Of a stretch of 64,000 nucleotides of DNA, positions 42,767-51,539 are shown in pieces (within the stretch, counting starts at the first letter, position 1; each line of letters begins with the position of its first letter). The translations under genes were made by a program, and so were the position numbers. The notes under the pieces are model-generated. The model did no database searches. It was given only the letters and a program-made list of their open reading frames with translations, and was not told where the DNA came from. This DNA is from Micromonospora sp. WMMD1155 (GTDB taxonomy: Bacteria; Actinomycetota; Actinomycetes; Mycobacteriales; Micromonosporaceae): the NCBI RefSeq assembly GCF_029581275.1, contig NZ_CP120742.1, positions 6,696,501 through 6,760,500 on the forward strand, in the 5' to 3' direction.

Positions 42767-43603
42767 ATGTCGACGAAGGTTACCCACCGATGGCGTTCCG
42801 CCTCGGCGACGCTGCTGCTGGCGGTGGCGCTGCTCACCGGATGCGGACTGCCGACCGCCGGGCGGCCTGCGAACGGTCCCGTCGCCGCCGGACCGCCGCC
42901 GGGCGGCAACCTCGCGCCGGCCACCACCGACGGGCCGACCGAGGTCGCCGCCGTGGTGCCCAGTTCCCTGCCGGTCGTCCCGGTCAGCTACCCCGCCTCC
43001 GGCGGGAACCGCTGGGTGACGGCGTCCGCCGAGACGGCACCGGCGCGGACCGGCCGGGGCACGCTGATGAGGTACCGGGTCGCCGTCGAGCGCGACATCC
43101 GGGGGCTGCCGGTGGAGGACATCGCCACGGCGGTCAGCGCGACCCTGAACGACCCACGCGGTTGGACGGCCGCCGGGGCGTGGCGGCTGCGCCGGGTGGG
43201 AGCCGACGACCCGACCGACTTCACCATCTACCTGGCCACCCCCGGCACCCGTGACACCCTCTGCCAGGACCAGCCGGAGGGATACACCTCGTGCCGCAAC
43301 GGCGGCCGGGTGGTGCTCAACGTGGCGCGTTGGGTCAAGGGCGTGCCCGGGTACGGGGCCGACCTGACCACCTATCGGGAGTACATGGTCAACCACGAGG
43401 TGGGGCACAAGCTGGGATTCGGGCACGAACGGTGCCCTCGGCGGGGCCGACCCGCACCGGTGATGCAGCAACAGACGCTGGGCCTGCACGGCTGCACCGC
43501 CAACGCCTGGCCGTACCCGCAGGGCAAGGTCCGCTACAGCGGGCCGGTCGGGGCGTACGACGACGAGATCCCGCGTCGCGAGGGCGCCTACTCCGAGGGC
43601 TGA
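42767..43603 (+). CDS. DUF3152 lipoprotein with metzincin-like zinc site
   Basis: This 278-residue lipoprotein has a signal peptide ending in the lipobox LLTGCG. The DUF3152 domain (about 80-278) contains VNHEVGHKLGFGHE, matching HExxHxxGxxH, and a later APVMQQQT that could be the Met-turn. There are also two Cys pairs. These are the marks of a zinc metalloprotease, but the family has no tested activity that I know of. ATG 42767 follows GAGGGGAGAGAC. It is divergent from the sigma/anti-sigma pair. Confidence 0.85.
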   Translation: MSTKVTHRWRSASATLLLAVALLTGCGLPTAGRPANGPVAAGPPPGGNLAPATTDGPTEVAAVVPSSLPVVPVSYPASGGNRWVTASAETAPARTGRGTLMRYRVAVERDIRGLPVEDIATAVSATLNDPRGWTAAGAWRLRRVGADDPTDFTIYLATPGTRDTLCQDQPEGYTSCRNGGRVVLNVARWVKGVPGYGADLTTYREYMVNHEVGHKLGFGHERCPRRGRPAPVMQQQTLGLHGCTANAWPYPQGKVRYSGPVGAYDDEIPRREGAYSEG

Positions 43604-43616
43604 CGTCGATCCCGCC

Positions 43617-44246
43617 TCAGCTGCGGCGGCCTCGTTCCTGCTCCGTCCGTTCGTCCAGCCGGCCCAACTCGTAGACGGCGTTCAGGCTGGTCGGCAGGCG
43701 GCTGACGTTGTTCGGCGCGGGGTCGGGGTCGGGAGTGGGAGCGGGGGCGGGCACCGGTGCGGCGGCGGGGCCCGGGGCACGGCGACGCAGGACCAGCAGC
43801 CCCAGCACCACCAGGACACCCAGGAGCAGCAGGTACGACACGGGCGGCCACCTGCCGCTGTCGGAGTCGGCGGGCGGCGCGCCGATCGGAGCGGGGGCGT
43901 CGGCGTCGCGTACGGGCAGCGGGGCCTCGCGGCTGCCCGTACGCTCGCCGCCGCCGCCGGGGCGGGCGGGCCCGGCGGGTGCCGCCGGAGGTGGGGCACC
44001 GGTCGACGACACCCTGGCCGGGGTGGTCACGGTGGGCACCGCGGAGCTGGGTCGGTTGGTGGTCGGCGGTGGGCTTGGCGGGGTCGGCGGGGTCGGGGTG
44101 ACGCTCGGCGGACGGTCGCCGTCGAGCAGGTCGTCGACGATCCGGCCGACGCCACCGAGGAGGTCACCGACCGGGCCCGAGGTGGCCGACGGCGACGGTG
44201 CGGGCGCGAGCGCGAGGGTCAGCACGAGGGCGACGACGGCAGGCAC
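43617..44246 (-). CDS. Proline-rich secreted membrane-anchored protein
   Basis: This 209-residue protein begins with a signal-like helix (VPAVVALVLTLALAPAPS). A long Pro/Thr-rich region (SVTPTPPTPPSPPPTTNRP) and a helix (VSYLLLLGVLVVLGLLVLRRRAPG) follow. A Pro-rich cytoplasmic part then ends in a helical segment (LPTSLNAVYELGRLDERTEQER). GTG 44246 has GGAGG eight bases upstream and is preferred over ATG 44291. It looks like a wall-spanning linker; function is unknown. Confidence 0.65.
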   Translation of the reverse strand: MPAVVALVLTLALAPAPSPSATSGPVGDLLGGVGRIVDDLLDGDRPPSVTPTPPTPPSPPPTTNRPSSAVPTVTTPARVSSTGAPPPAAPAGPARPGGGGERTGSREAPLPVRDADAPAPIGAPPADSDSGRWPPVSYLLLLGVLVVLGLLVLRRRAPGPAAAPVPAPAPTPDPDPAPNNVSRLPTSLNAVYELGRLDERTEQERGRRS

Positions 44247-44321
44247 GACGGCCACCTCCGGTGTGTCGATGTGCCAGGCACCGTATCGCATCGTGGGATC
44301 GGCTGGGTGACCCTGCCGCAC

Positions 44322-44356
44322 CCGAGGCGGGGACGTGTTGCGCGTCCCCGCCTCGG
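44322..44356 (-). terminator. Strong hairpin terminator after the protease fusion gene
   Basis: CCGAGGCGGGGACG (44322-44335) and CGTCCCCGCCTCGG (44343-44356) form a perfect 14-base stem with a 7-base loop. It lies 13 bases past the stop of the protease gene on the minus strand. Confidence 0.82.
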
Positions 44357-44368
44357 TGTCCCTGGTGG

Positions 44369-45550
44369 TCAGACCGGCAGGCCGCCGACCTGGGTGGAGA
44401 TCCACGAACGGATCGAGGGCAGGTCGACGTAGATGGACGGGCCGGTGGCGCAGGTGGAGTTGTTGTTGCCGGCCCGGCTGGTCGCGCCGATCAGGTTCCA
44501 CACCCCGTTGACGCGCCGCACCTGCGGGCCGCCGGAGTCGCCGTAGCAGGCGCCGGAGTCGCCGTTGGTGTTGTTGGTGCAGATCTCGTACGGGCCGTTG
44601 ATGCCGGAGCACCTGCCGTCGGCCACGATGGACGTGTCCAGCTCGTTGGCGACCGTCGGGGCGGAGCCGCAGCCCCGGGGCGCGCAGGTCTGGCCCCAAC
44701 CGATGATCCGGGTGGCCGTGCCGACCGCGCCGGAGGTGCTCGGGATCGGGGCCGGGGCGTAGGTGACCGAGCTGGCCAGTTGCAGCAGTTTGACGTCGAC
44801 ACTGGGGTGGTTGACCGCGCGGGTCACCCGCACCACGCTGCCGCCGCTGGTGCGGGTGATGCTTCCCACCCGCACCGAGGACGGTGTCGAGCAGTGCTTG
44901 GCGGTGACCGCCCAGTTGGCCTTGATCAGGGTGCCGGTGCAACCGGAGACGTACACCATGAAGGGGTAGTTCTCCGAGGCCGGACGGCCGCCGACCACCA
45001 GGGGCTCGACGTCGGAGGCGCCGGTCCAGGTGTACGTGGTGCCGGCCGGCGCGGCCAGGCTGCCGGCGAACAGCGAGTTCACCCGGCTCGCCTCGGCGGA
45101 GCTGGGGTTCGCGTTGCGGCAGGAGACCGGTGCGCTGCTGCCGGACATCAGATCGGAGCAGAGGCCGGTACGCCGGTCCGGCAGGCCCAGGATGTGACCG
45201 ATCTCGTGGGCGGCGATGCGGTTGCGGTCGTACCCCTGGTTGACGGCCGTGCGGCCCATCCAGATCCGCCCGGAGCCGAGGCCGGTCGGCTGCGCCCGGG
45301 GCCAGCCGTCGTCGACGTAGATGGTGATGCTGGCCGGGGTGCCGGCCAGCAACCGGACGTTGCCGACCCGACTGTTCCAGATCTGCGCGGCCTGGTCGAA
45401 GTTGGTGCGGAACTCGCCGGTCCGGCTCGCGTCGTAGTAGACGGTCCGGACGGCGGCGGCCGGCGCGCCGGTGCTGAGCTGCACCCCGGCTGCCGCCAGG
45501 GTCGCCGCGAGCATGGCCAGCGCCACACGTCGCAGTCGTCGTCGGAACAT
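44369..45550 (-). CDS. Secreted snapalysin (M7)-trypsin (S1) fusion protease
   Basis: This 393-residue secreted protein joins two proteases. After a signal peptide (cleavage near AAA at 31-33), residues 36-165 match snapalysin, the small zinc protease of streptomycetes, with the zinc motif HEIGHILGLPD (His115, His119, Asp125) and CSDLMSG. Residues 185-393 match a trypsin-like S1 protease with His219 (TAKHC), Asp252 (VDVKLLQL) and Ser339 (GDSGGP). All catalytic residues are present. ATG 45550 follows GGGGAG by six bases. A direct repeat GTCATA lies 86 bases upstream. Whether the halves separate after secretion is unknown. Confidence 0.88.
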   Translation of the reverse strand: MFRRRLRRVALAMLAATLAAAGVQLSTGAPAAAVRTVYYDASRTGEFRTNFDQAAQIWNSRVGNVRLLAGTPASITIYVDDGWPRAQPTGLGSGRIWMGRTAVNQGYDRNRIAAHEIGHILGLPDRRTGLCSDLMSGSSAPVSCRNANPSSAEASRVNSLFAGSLAAPAGTTYTWTGASDVEPLVVGGRPASENYPFMVYVSGCTGTLIKANWAVTAKHCSTPSSVRVGSITRTSGGSVVRVTRAVNHPSVDVKLLQLASSVTYAPAPIPSTSGAVGTATRIIGWGQTCAPRGCGSAPTVANELDTSIVADGRCSGINGPYEICTNNTNGDSGACYGDSGGPQVRRVNGVWNLIGATSRAGNNNSTCATGPSIYVDLPSIRSWISTQVGGLPV

Positions 45551-45635
45551 CATGCACTCCCCTGGGGTCATCCGGCGACCAACGGTCACCGGTCATTGAT
45601 ATGTGTCGATGCTAGGCCGTGCGTGAGCGGCGAGT

Positions 45636-45655
45636 GTCATAGCGGAAGCGTCATA
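45636..45655. promoter_or_regulatory. Direct repeat GTCATA in the protease promoter region
   Basis: GTCATA occurs at 45636-45641 and 45650-45655 (14 bases apart) in the divergent gap between the protease fusion and a secreted protein. It could be a regulator site for either gene; no experiment supports this. Confidence 0.3.
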
Positions 45656-45792
45656 CCGGCCCGGACGACGGCTGTTACCCGGCGGTTACGCCGCGGCGAA
45701 GCGCCTGTGCCGGGGACGGACGACGGTGGCGGCAGAGGGTCACCGGCAATTCCGCCGCGACGTGACCCCGAGGACCGAACGGAGGGATCACG

Positions 45793-46380
45793 ATGAGGAT
45801 CACCAGCGCACTGACAGTGGCGGCGGTCGTCCTCGCCGGACTGGTCGCCGGCGCCGGCAGCAGCACGGCCGGCACCAGCGCGGCGGGTTCGAGCGCGGCG
45901 GGCAGCAGCGCCGCGGCCTACTGCGGGATCACCTGGGGCAGCGCGGAGAAGTCGGCCGGGGCGCTGAGCGACGCCCCGTTGACCGAGGTACGGACCGGCC
46001 GGCACGACTGCCACGACCGGGTCGTGTTCGAGTTCGCCGGGCCGGTCGACGGGTACGCCATCGGCTACGGCGAGACCTGGACCGAGGGCGAGGGGTTGGC
46101 GCTGTCGCCGTACACCGCCGGTGGCGCGCTGCTCCGGGTCTCGCTGCGGGCCCCGGCGTACGACGACGCGCACCAGGGCACCGTGCCCTACGCGGTCGGC
46201 GAACACGTCGCGAACCCGCTGCGCTACTCGACGCTGCGAGACGTCGTCTTCGGCGGCAGCTTCGAGGGTTACAGCACCTTCGCGGTGGGAGTTCGGGCGC
46301 GCCTGCCGTTCCGCGTGCTCGTGCTGGCCGGGCCGGGCACGCACAGCCGGATCGTGCTCGACGTCGCGCACCAGTGGTGA
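45793..46380 (+). CDS. Secreted protein with AMIN-like domain
   Basis: This 195-residue protein has a signal peptide (MRITSALTVAAVVLAGLVAG), a Ser/Ala/Gly linker with repeated AAGSS units, and a compact beta domain. YCGITWGSAEKSAG, VRTGRHDCHDRVVFEFAGPVDGYAIGY and FRVLVLAGPGTHSRIVLDVAHQW are the pattern I associate with actinobacterial AMIN-like domains. One Cys pair is expected. ATG 45793 has GGAGGGA upstream. It is perhaps wall-associated. Confidence 0.75.
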   Translation: MRITSALTVAAVVLAGLVAGAGSSTAGTSAAGSSAAGSSAAAYCGITWGSAEKSAGALSDAPLTEVRTGRHDCHDRVVFEFAGPVDGYAIGYGETWTEGEGLALSPYTAGGALLRVSLRAPAYDDAHQGTVPYAVGEHVANPLRYSTLRDVVFGGSFEGYSTFAVGVRARLPFRVLVLAGPGTHSRIVLDVAHQW

Positions 46381-46575
46381 CCTGCTACCGGCCGTCCCGG
46401 GAAGGCGGCGCCCCGGCCGGCGGACACTCAGTCGCGCGGGGTTCGACACGCGCGCATCGCGGATCGGGTACGCGACCAACCCGGGTCTTGCCTCGCCGGA
46501 CGCCGCCGGTGAACCCTTAATCCACGGACGCCGATCGATCGTCCGGATTCGCGCGGCACGGCCGGGAGGAACGCG

Positions 46576-49500
46576 GTGCATCCGTTACGGGCAGGTCGTC
46601 AGCGGGGAGTCTGCTGCGTGGTGGCCGCCGCCGGTTACGGCAAGACCACTGCGCTGCGCCGCTGGTTCCCCCGAACCGATGGCCGCTGGTGCCGGGGCGA
46701 CGAGGGACCCGTACGTCAACTCGTCGCCGACGCCGTCGCGGCCGGCGACCGCCTGGTCGTGGTCGACGACCTGCCGCCGACCTCGGCGGAGCAGCTGCAC
46801 CTCCTGCTGCACGAGGTCGGGCGGTGGGGGGACGACGTCACAGTCGTCCTCGCCTCTCGGTGGCCGCTGTCGGCGCCGGCCACCCGCTTGCTCGGCAGCG
46901 GTCTCTGGACCGAACTGGGCCCCGCCGACCTGGCGCTCTCTCCGCAAGGGGTCGCCGACCTGATCGCCGAGGAGTACGGCCTCTCCACGCCGGACCTCGC
47001 CGACCGGGTGTACGCGGCGACCGGCGGCTGGCCGGCGCTCGTCCATCTGTCCGCCGAGACCCTGCGGCTGGGCGGGGTGCCGTCCGGGCCGCTCGCCCCG
47101 ATCCTCAGCGAGCCCGGTGGGCCGATCGCGCGGTACATCGCCGACGAGGTGCTCGCCGCGTTGCCGGCGGAGGCCAGCCGACTGCTCCGCCAGGTCGGTG
47201 CGCTGACGCCGGTGAGTGTGGGGCTGTGCCGGGCGCTCGGCCATCGCGGTGCCGCGCGGGTCGTCGACGGGCTGCGCCGCACCGGTCTGCTGACCCGGCA
47301 GGCCTGGGCGGCGGCCGGGCCGGGCGCACCGACGCCGGAGGACCACCTCGTGCCGATCGTCGTCGAGACCGCCCGGCACGGGCACCGAGCACCGACCACC
47401 GACCAGGTCCGCCACACGGCCGCCGCCGCTGCGGCCTGGTACGACGAGCACGGACCGCCGGTCGCCGCAGCCCGCGAGTACCTGCGGGCCGGGGATCACC
47501 CGGCGGGTGCCCGGGTGCTCGACGCGCACGGCGATCGGATGATCGCGGCGGGTCGCTCTCCTGCGGTGATCGAGCTGGTCCGCATGCTGCCGGAACGGCT
47601 TCGCACCCGGCGGCTGCGCCTGCTGCTCGGCGACGCGTTACGCACCCTCGGAGACCTGGGGGCGGCCACCCGCGAGTACGACGCCGTCGCCGAGGAGTCC
47701 TGGGACGCCGGTCTGGCCTGGCGGCTGGGTCGGATCCACTACCAGCGGGGTGACGCCCGGGCAGCCCTGGCGATCCTCGGCCGGCCGCTCGCCCGGTCCG
47801 CCCCGCCGGCCGATCGGGCGCTGCTGCTCGCCTGGACCGCACACGCACACCTGCTGGCCGGCGACACCGAGACCGCCACCGGTTACGCGCGGCAGGCGCT
47901 CGCTGCCGCGACCAGCGCCGGGCAGGACGACGTGCTGGCCACGACCCACCTCAGCGTCGCCCTGTGCCTTAGTGTCGCCGGCGACCGCGCGGGCAGCGAG
48001 GAGCACTTCGCCCTGGCGTTGCCGATCGCGGAACGCACCGGTGACGTCCTGCTGCTCACCCGCATCCACACCAATCGCACGCACCAGTTCCTGCGCACCG
48101 GCCGCTTCGCCGAGGCGCTGACGATGGCCGAGCGGTCGGCCCGGTATGCCGCACTGGCCGGCGCGCCCAGCCTGCGCGCCATCGCGACCAGCAACGAGGC
48201 GGACGCGCTGGCGATGCTCGGCCGGTACGACGAGGCGGTGCAGCGGTACCAGGCGGCGCTGGCGTTCTACCAGCAGAAGGGCTCCCGCCGGTTCATCCAC
48301 GCCCTCCTCGGGCTGGGTGAGCTGTACCGCCGGCGGGGCTGGCGCGAGCAGGCGCGCGCCGCGTACGAGGAGACGATCCGGGTCACCGAGGAGACCGGCA
48401 ACGCGCATGTCCTGGTGCCCGCGCTCGCCGGGCTGGCGTTGGTGCGACTCGACGACGATGTGCCCGCAGCGGCGCAGCTCGCCGACCGGGCCGCCCGGGA
48501 CGTCGCGGACGAGATCGTCGTACCGGCACTGCTGGCCCAGGGCTGGGTGGCGCTCCGGACGGCCGCGCCCGACCGGGCCACCACGCTCGCCGGCGAGGCG
48601 GCCCGCATCGCGCGCGGTCAGGGCGACCTGGCCGGGTTGGCCGACGCGCTCGAACTGCGGGCTGCGGCCGAGCAGGACCTCGGGCGGGCGCGCGAGGCGC
48701 TGCGTGAGGGGTGCGTGATCTGGAACCGGGCCGGTGCGGCGGTCGAGGCGGCCCGGCTGCTGGTCGTACTCGGGCGGTTGCCCGGGGCCGACATCGACGA
48801 TCGGCTGGCCGGCCTTCTCGCGGGCGAGCAGGTCGCTCTCGCCGGCGCCCAGGTGGATCGGACGGCGAGCAGTTCCGGCGAATGGGCGCCCGGCACCGGG
48901 CCGATCTATCAGCGGGTCGTGATCCGGGCTCTCGGCCGGTTCGAGGTGCACCTCGACGGTCGCCCGGTGCCGGCTTCGCAGTGGCAGTCCCGCAAGGCGC
49001 GCGACCTGGTGCGGATCCTCGTCGCCCGGCGTGGCCGGCCGGTGCCGCGAAGCGAGCTGTGCGAACTGCTCTGGCCGGACGACGACCCGGATCGCACCGG
49101 GCACCGGCTGTCGGTCCTGCTCTCGATCGTCCGCGGGGTGCTCGACCCGACGAAGACGTTCGCCCCCGACCACTTCCTCGTCGCCGACCAGGCGTGCATC
49201 GGCCTCGACGTCAGCCGCTTGCGGGTGGACGTCGAGGAATTCCTCGCGCACGTCGCGCACGCGCGTCGCCTGGTGGAGCGGGGAGCGCTGGCGGAAGGGC
49301 GGACGGTGCTGCTGGCCGCCGACCGGCAGTACCGTGCCGACGCGTTCGAGGACGAGCCGTACGCCGACTGGTCCGGCCCGCTGCGCGAGGAGGCGCGGGC
49401 GGCGTACCTGAGCCTTCTGCGCATGCTGGCCCAGGTCAGCCGAGCCACGGCGGGGCCGGCGGCGGCGGTGACGTACCTCTTGCGGCTCCTGGAACGGGAT

Positions 49501-49743
49501 CCGTACGACCAGCCGGCGCACCGGGCGTTGGTGCGCACGCTGGCCGCGGGCGGCCAGCACGGCGAGGCACGCCGGGCGCTCGCCCGGTACCGCGAGGCGA
49601 TGTCCGCCATCGGAGTGCACCCGCCGGACGAGATCATCCTCGCGCCCGGCCGTCCGGGTCGGCAGCCGCAGGCCGCCGACCACCGGGGCTCCCCAGCCGC
49701 CGCCGACCACCGGCGTGCGCGGGCGGCCGACCGCAGGCGTTGA
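46576..49743 (+). CDS. Large MalT-like ATPase/TPR regulator with C-terminal SARP domain
   Basis: This is a 1055-residue regulator. The N-terminal STAND ATPase has Walker A AAGYGKTT (Lys23) and Walker B LVVVDDLPP. A long TPR region follows (about 340-760; for example QAALAFYQQKGSRRFIHALLGLGELYRRRGW). The DNA-binding half is at the C-terminus: an OmpR-type winged helix (about 789-880; ARDLVRILVARRGRPVPRSELCELLWPDDDP) and a BTAD domain (about 890-1015). SARPs usually have the reverse order. Codon 355 is TTA (47638-47640). GTG 46576 has GGGAGG upstream. Probably an activator of secondary metabolism or secretion genes. Confidence 0.87.
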   Translation: MHPLRAGRQRGVCCVVAAAGYGKTTALRRWFPRTDGRWCRGDEGPVRQLVADAVAAGDRLVVVDDLPPTSAEQLHLLLHEVGRWGDDVTVVLASRWPLSAPATRLLGSGLWTELGPADLALSPQGVADLIAEEYGLSTPDLADRVYAATGGWPALVHLSAETLRLGGVPSGPLAPILSEPGGPIARYIADEVLAALPAEASRLLRQVGALTPVSVGLCRALGHRGAARVVDGLRRTGLLTRQAWAAAGPGAPTPEDHLVPIVVETARHGHRAPTTDQVRHTAAAAAAWYDEHGPPVAAAREYLRAGDHPAGARVLDAHGDRMIAAGRSPAVIELVRMLPERLRTRRLRLLLGDALRTLGDLGAATREYDAVAEESWDAGLAWRLGRIHYQRGDARAALAILGRPLARSAPPADRALLLAWTAHAHLLAGDTETATGYARQALAAATSAGQDDVLATTHLSVALCLSVAGDRAGSEEHFALALPIAERTGDVLLLTRIHTNRTHQFLRTGRFAEALTMAERSARYAALAGAPSLRAIATSNEADALAMLGRYDEAVQRYQAALAFYQQKGSRRFIHALLGLGELYRRRGWREQARAAYEETIRVTEETGNAHVLVPALAGLALVRLDDDVPAAAQLADRAARDVADEIVVPALLAQGWVALRTAAPDRATTLAGEAARIARGQGDLAGLADALELRAAAEQDLGRAREALREGCVIWNRAGAAVEAARLLVVLGRLPGADIDDRLAGLLAGEQVALAGAQVDRTASSSGEWAPGTGPIYQRVVIRALGRFEVHLDGRPVPASQWQSRKARDLVRILVARRGRPVPRSELCELLWPDDDPDRTGHRLSVLLSIVRGVLDPTKTFAPDHFLVADQACIGLDVSRLRVDVEEFLAHVAHARRLVERGALAEGRTVLLAADRQYRADAFEDEPYADWSGPLREEARAAYLSLLRMLAQVSRATAGPAAAVTYLLRLLERDPYDQPAHRALVRTLAAGGQHGEARRALARYREAMSAIGVHPPDEIILAPGRPGRQPQAADHRGSPAAADHRRARAADRRR

Positions 49744-49813
49744 CGGCGGGGCCGCTGGCGGCGGCGGGAGACCCCGCCCCGACCGAGTTCGTCGGCTCGC
49801 GACCGCCGGCCCA

Positions 49814-50710
49814 TCAATGGAAGGCGGCCATCTCGATGGCGGATACGGTGACCGAGCCCGAACCGTCCTCTGCGGCACCGGCCCGGGCGGCGACCGCTCC
49901 CGGTACCTGGCTCGCCCGGACGGCCTCGGCGCCCGCCTGACGGAGGGTCGCGCTGGGCACGATCGCGCTGAGGAAGAACTGTCCCGCGCCCGTCACGCGG
50001 GCGCCGACGCCGTACACGTGGGCGTCCGGACCGGCATCCGCGGTGACGACCGTCTTCGGCCACGTGCCGTCGTACCCGCTGGTGGCCTCGACGCGGACGC
50101 CGGGCGGCCCGGTCGGTTGAGTCGGCTCCTTGCAGACCCCGACGGCGGTGAGATCCGCCGGCTCGGCGGTTCCGCCGGTGTGCACCCGCACCGTGCGCAG
50201 ACCGGGGCCGAAGGCGACCTCGTCGACGTACGTCTGGTCCACCGGTCCGTCGAAGCGGAAGCCGGTGCCGACCAACCGGGTGCCGCCCGGGCAGCTCACC
50301 TCCACCGTCGACGCCGATCCGACCGTGGCCGTGGCTCGCACCGGTGGGCTCGTCGACGAGTCGCACGTGGCATAGGCAACGACCGACCACGCGCCCGCGT
50401 GCCCCGTCCGGGCTGTCGCGGTGACGGTCACCGTGGTCAGTTCCGCGTCAGGCTCCATCGCGGTCAGCACGACACCGCCGTTCCCGTTCACGATCCGAGC
50501 ACCCGCCGCGAAAACGGATCGCGCCCCCGGGCAGGTCGCGGTGACGACCTTGGTCACGCTTCCGTCGCTGTCGCTGGCCTCCTCGACCCGTACCGGTGCG
50601 TACCCTCCCGCGTGGGCCGGTCCGTTCGGCGCAGCCGCCCCCGCCGCCGTACCCAGTGCGACGGCGACGGCGCCCACCGCCGTCCGTCGTGCGATGTCCA
50701 CCGTGCGCAT
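49814..50710 (-). CDS. Secreted protein with three repeated beta units
   Basis: This 298-residue protein has a signal peptide (cleavage near AHAGG). The mature part has three related units of about 80 residues: TATCPGARSVFAAGARIV, EVSCPGGTRLVGTGFRF and TADAGPDAHVYGVGARV. The first two each have a second Cys (AYATC, GVC) for a disulfide. No catalytic motif is seen. It converges with the SARP gene. It is probably an extracellular binding or structural protein; function is unknown. Confidence 0.72.
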   Translation of the reverse strand: MRTVDIARRTAVGAVAVALGTAAGAAAPNGPAHAGGYAPVRVEEASDSDGSVTKVVTATCPGARSVFAAGARIVNGNGGVVLTAMEPDAELTTVTVTATARTGHAGAWSVVAYATCDSSTSPPVRATATVGSASTVEVSCPGGTRLVGTGFRFDGPVDQTYVDEVAFGPGLRTVRVHTGGTAEPADLTAVGVCKEPTQPTGPPGVRVEATSGYDGTWPKTVVTADAGPDAHVYGVGARVTGAGQFFLSAIVPSATLRQAGAEAVRASQVPGAVAARAGAAEDGSGSVTVSAIEMAAFH

Positions 50711-50899
50711 GTCACTCCCTCACGCTCGCCGGCCCTCTCTGGCCGGGCACCACCATGGTCCGGACGAACCTCACGGTGGCGTCATGGTGCGCCTGCACCG
50801 GGTCGCCACCCGGAGCGGATCGTGACGTGACCCTGAGCCCCCTGCCGAGACTCGATTCAGACGCCGCGCAGTGGCCGCGGCGCGATCGAGGAGGAAGAC

Positions 50900-51412
50900 A
50901 TGCGGATCAGCAGAACGGCGACCCGGCTCCTGGCGGTACCCCTGGTGGTGTGCACACTCGGGCTGATCGCCGCGAGCCCGGCGCAGGCCGCGGTGCAGCG
51001 GACCGACCGGTTCTCCATCACCGAACGGCACTTCGACTTCGGCGACGGCGACCTGGGCAACATCTCCGGAGATCCCAAGGCCGACGGCCGGCTGGAGTGG
51101 GATCTCGTCAACGGCACCTGGGAGCCTCGGCTGCTCGGGCGCATCTACATCAACAACGCGTCCGGCGAGTGCGTCCGGGTCCAGATGGTCGTCACCTACC
51201 AGAACGGCGTGGTGGTGACCTACACCGACAGCGCGTCGGACTTCTGCGCCCCGAACGGGAGGACCTGGTACAGCGACGTCGACTTCCGCCCGGTCAGCTC
51301 GGCCTACGTCGCGAACGTCGTCGTCAGGCTGCAGAGCGCACCGGCGGGCGGGTGGTCCTTCGCGACCGAGGGAGCATCGGCGCCGTACCTCGCCCCGTGG
51401 TGGCTGCCCTAG
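50900..51412 (+). CDS. Secreted hypothetical protein
   Basis: This 170-residue protein has a signal peptide ending SPAQA and a beta-rich mature part (FSITERHFDFGDGDLGNISGDPKADGRLEWDLVNGTWEPRLLG split over strands) with one Cys pair (GECVRV, DFCAPN). It ends APWWLP. There is a GAGGAGG-type site upstream of ATG 50900. I do not recognise a family. It is divergent from the three-repeat secreted protein. Confidence 0.72.
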   Translation: MRISRTATRLLAVPLVVCTLGLIAASPAQAAVQRTDRFSITERHFDFGDGDLGNISGDPKADGRLEWDLVNGTWEPRLLGRIYINNASGECVRVQMVVTYQNGVVVTYTDSASDFCAPNGRTWYSDVDFRPVSSAYVANVVVRLQSAPAGGWSFATEGASAPYLAPWWLP

Positions 51413-51437
51413 GCGTACCCGGTCATCGCCTCACCTC

Positions 51438-51512
51438 GTCGATCATGGAGTTGTGGTGGCGACATAGCCGCCAGGAATTCCCGATACCGGGCACCACAAC
51501 TCCATGATCGAC
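51438..51512. repeat. 75-base element with perfect 21-base inverted arms
   Basis: Positions 51438-51458 and 51492-51512 are perfect reverse complements (arm begins GTCGATCATGGAG), separated by 33 bases. It lies between convergent genes. I recall arms containing GATCATGGAGTTGTGG as frequent intergenic repeats in Micromonosporaceae genomes, which would make this a REP/MITE-like unit and a bidirectional terminator; only this one copy was seen in the window. Confidence 0.8.
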
Positions 51513-51539
51513 ACAGCGGGGTGGCGGCCGAGGCCGGCG

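Noticed and set aside
43617..45596. A 659-residue minus-strand frame joining the protease region and the Pro-rich protein
   Set aside because: Its first two-thirds are a phase shadow of the snapalysin-trypsin gene and it runs through a strong hairpin terminator; only the part from GTG 44246 is protein-like.
47638..49878. A 746-residue minus-strand frame opposite the SARP gene
   Set aside because: Shadow composition; the plus-strand protein has ATPase, TPR, wHTH and BTAD domains.
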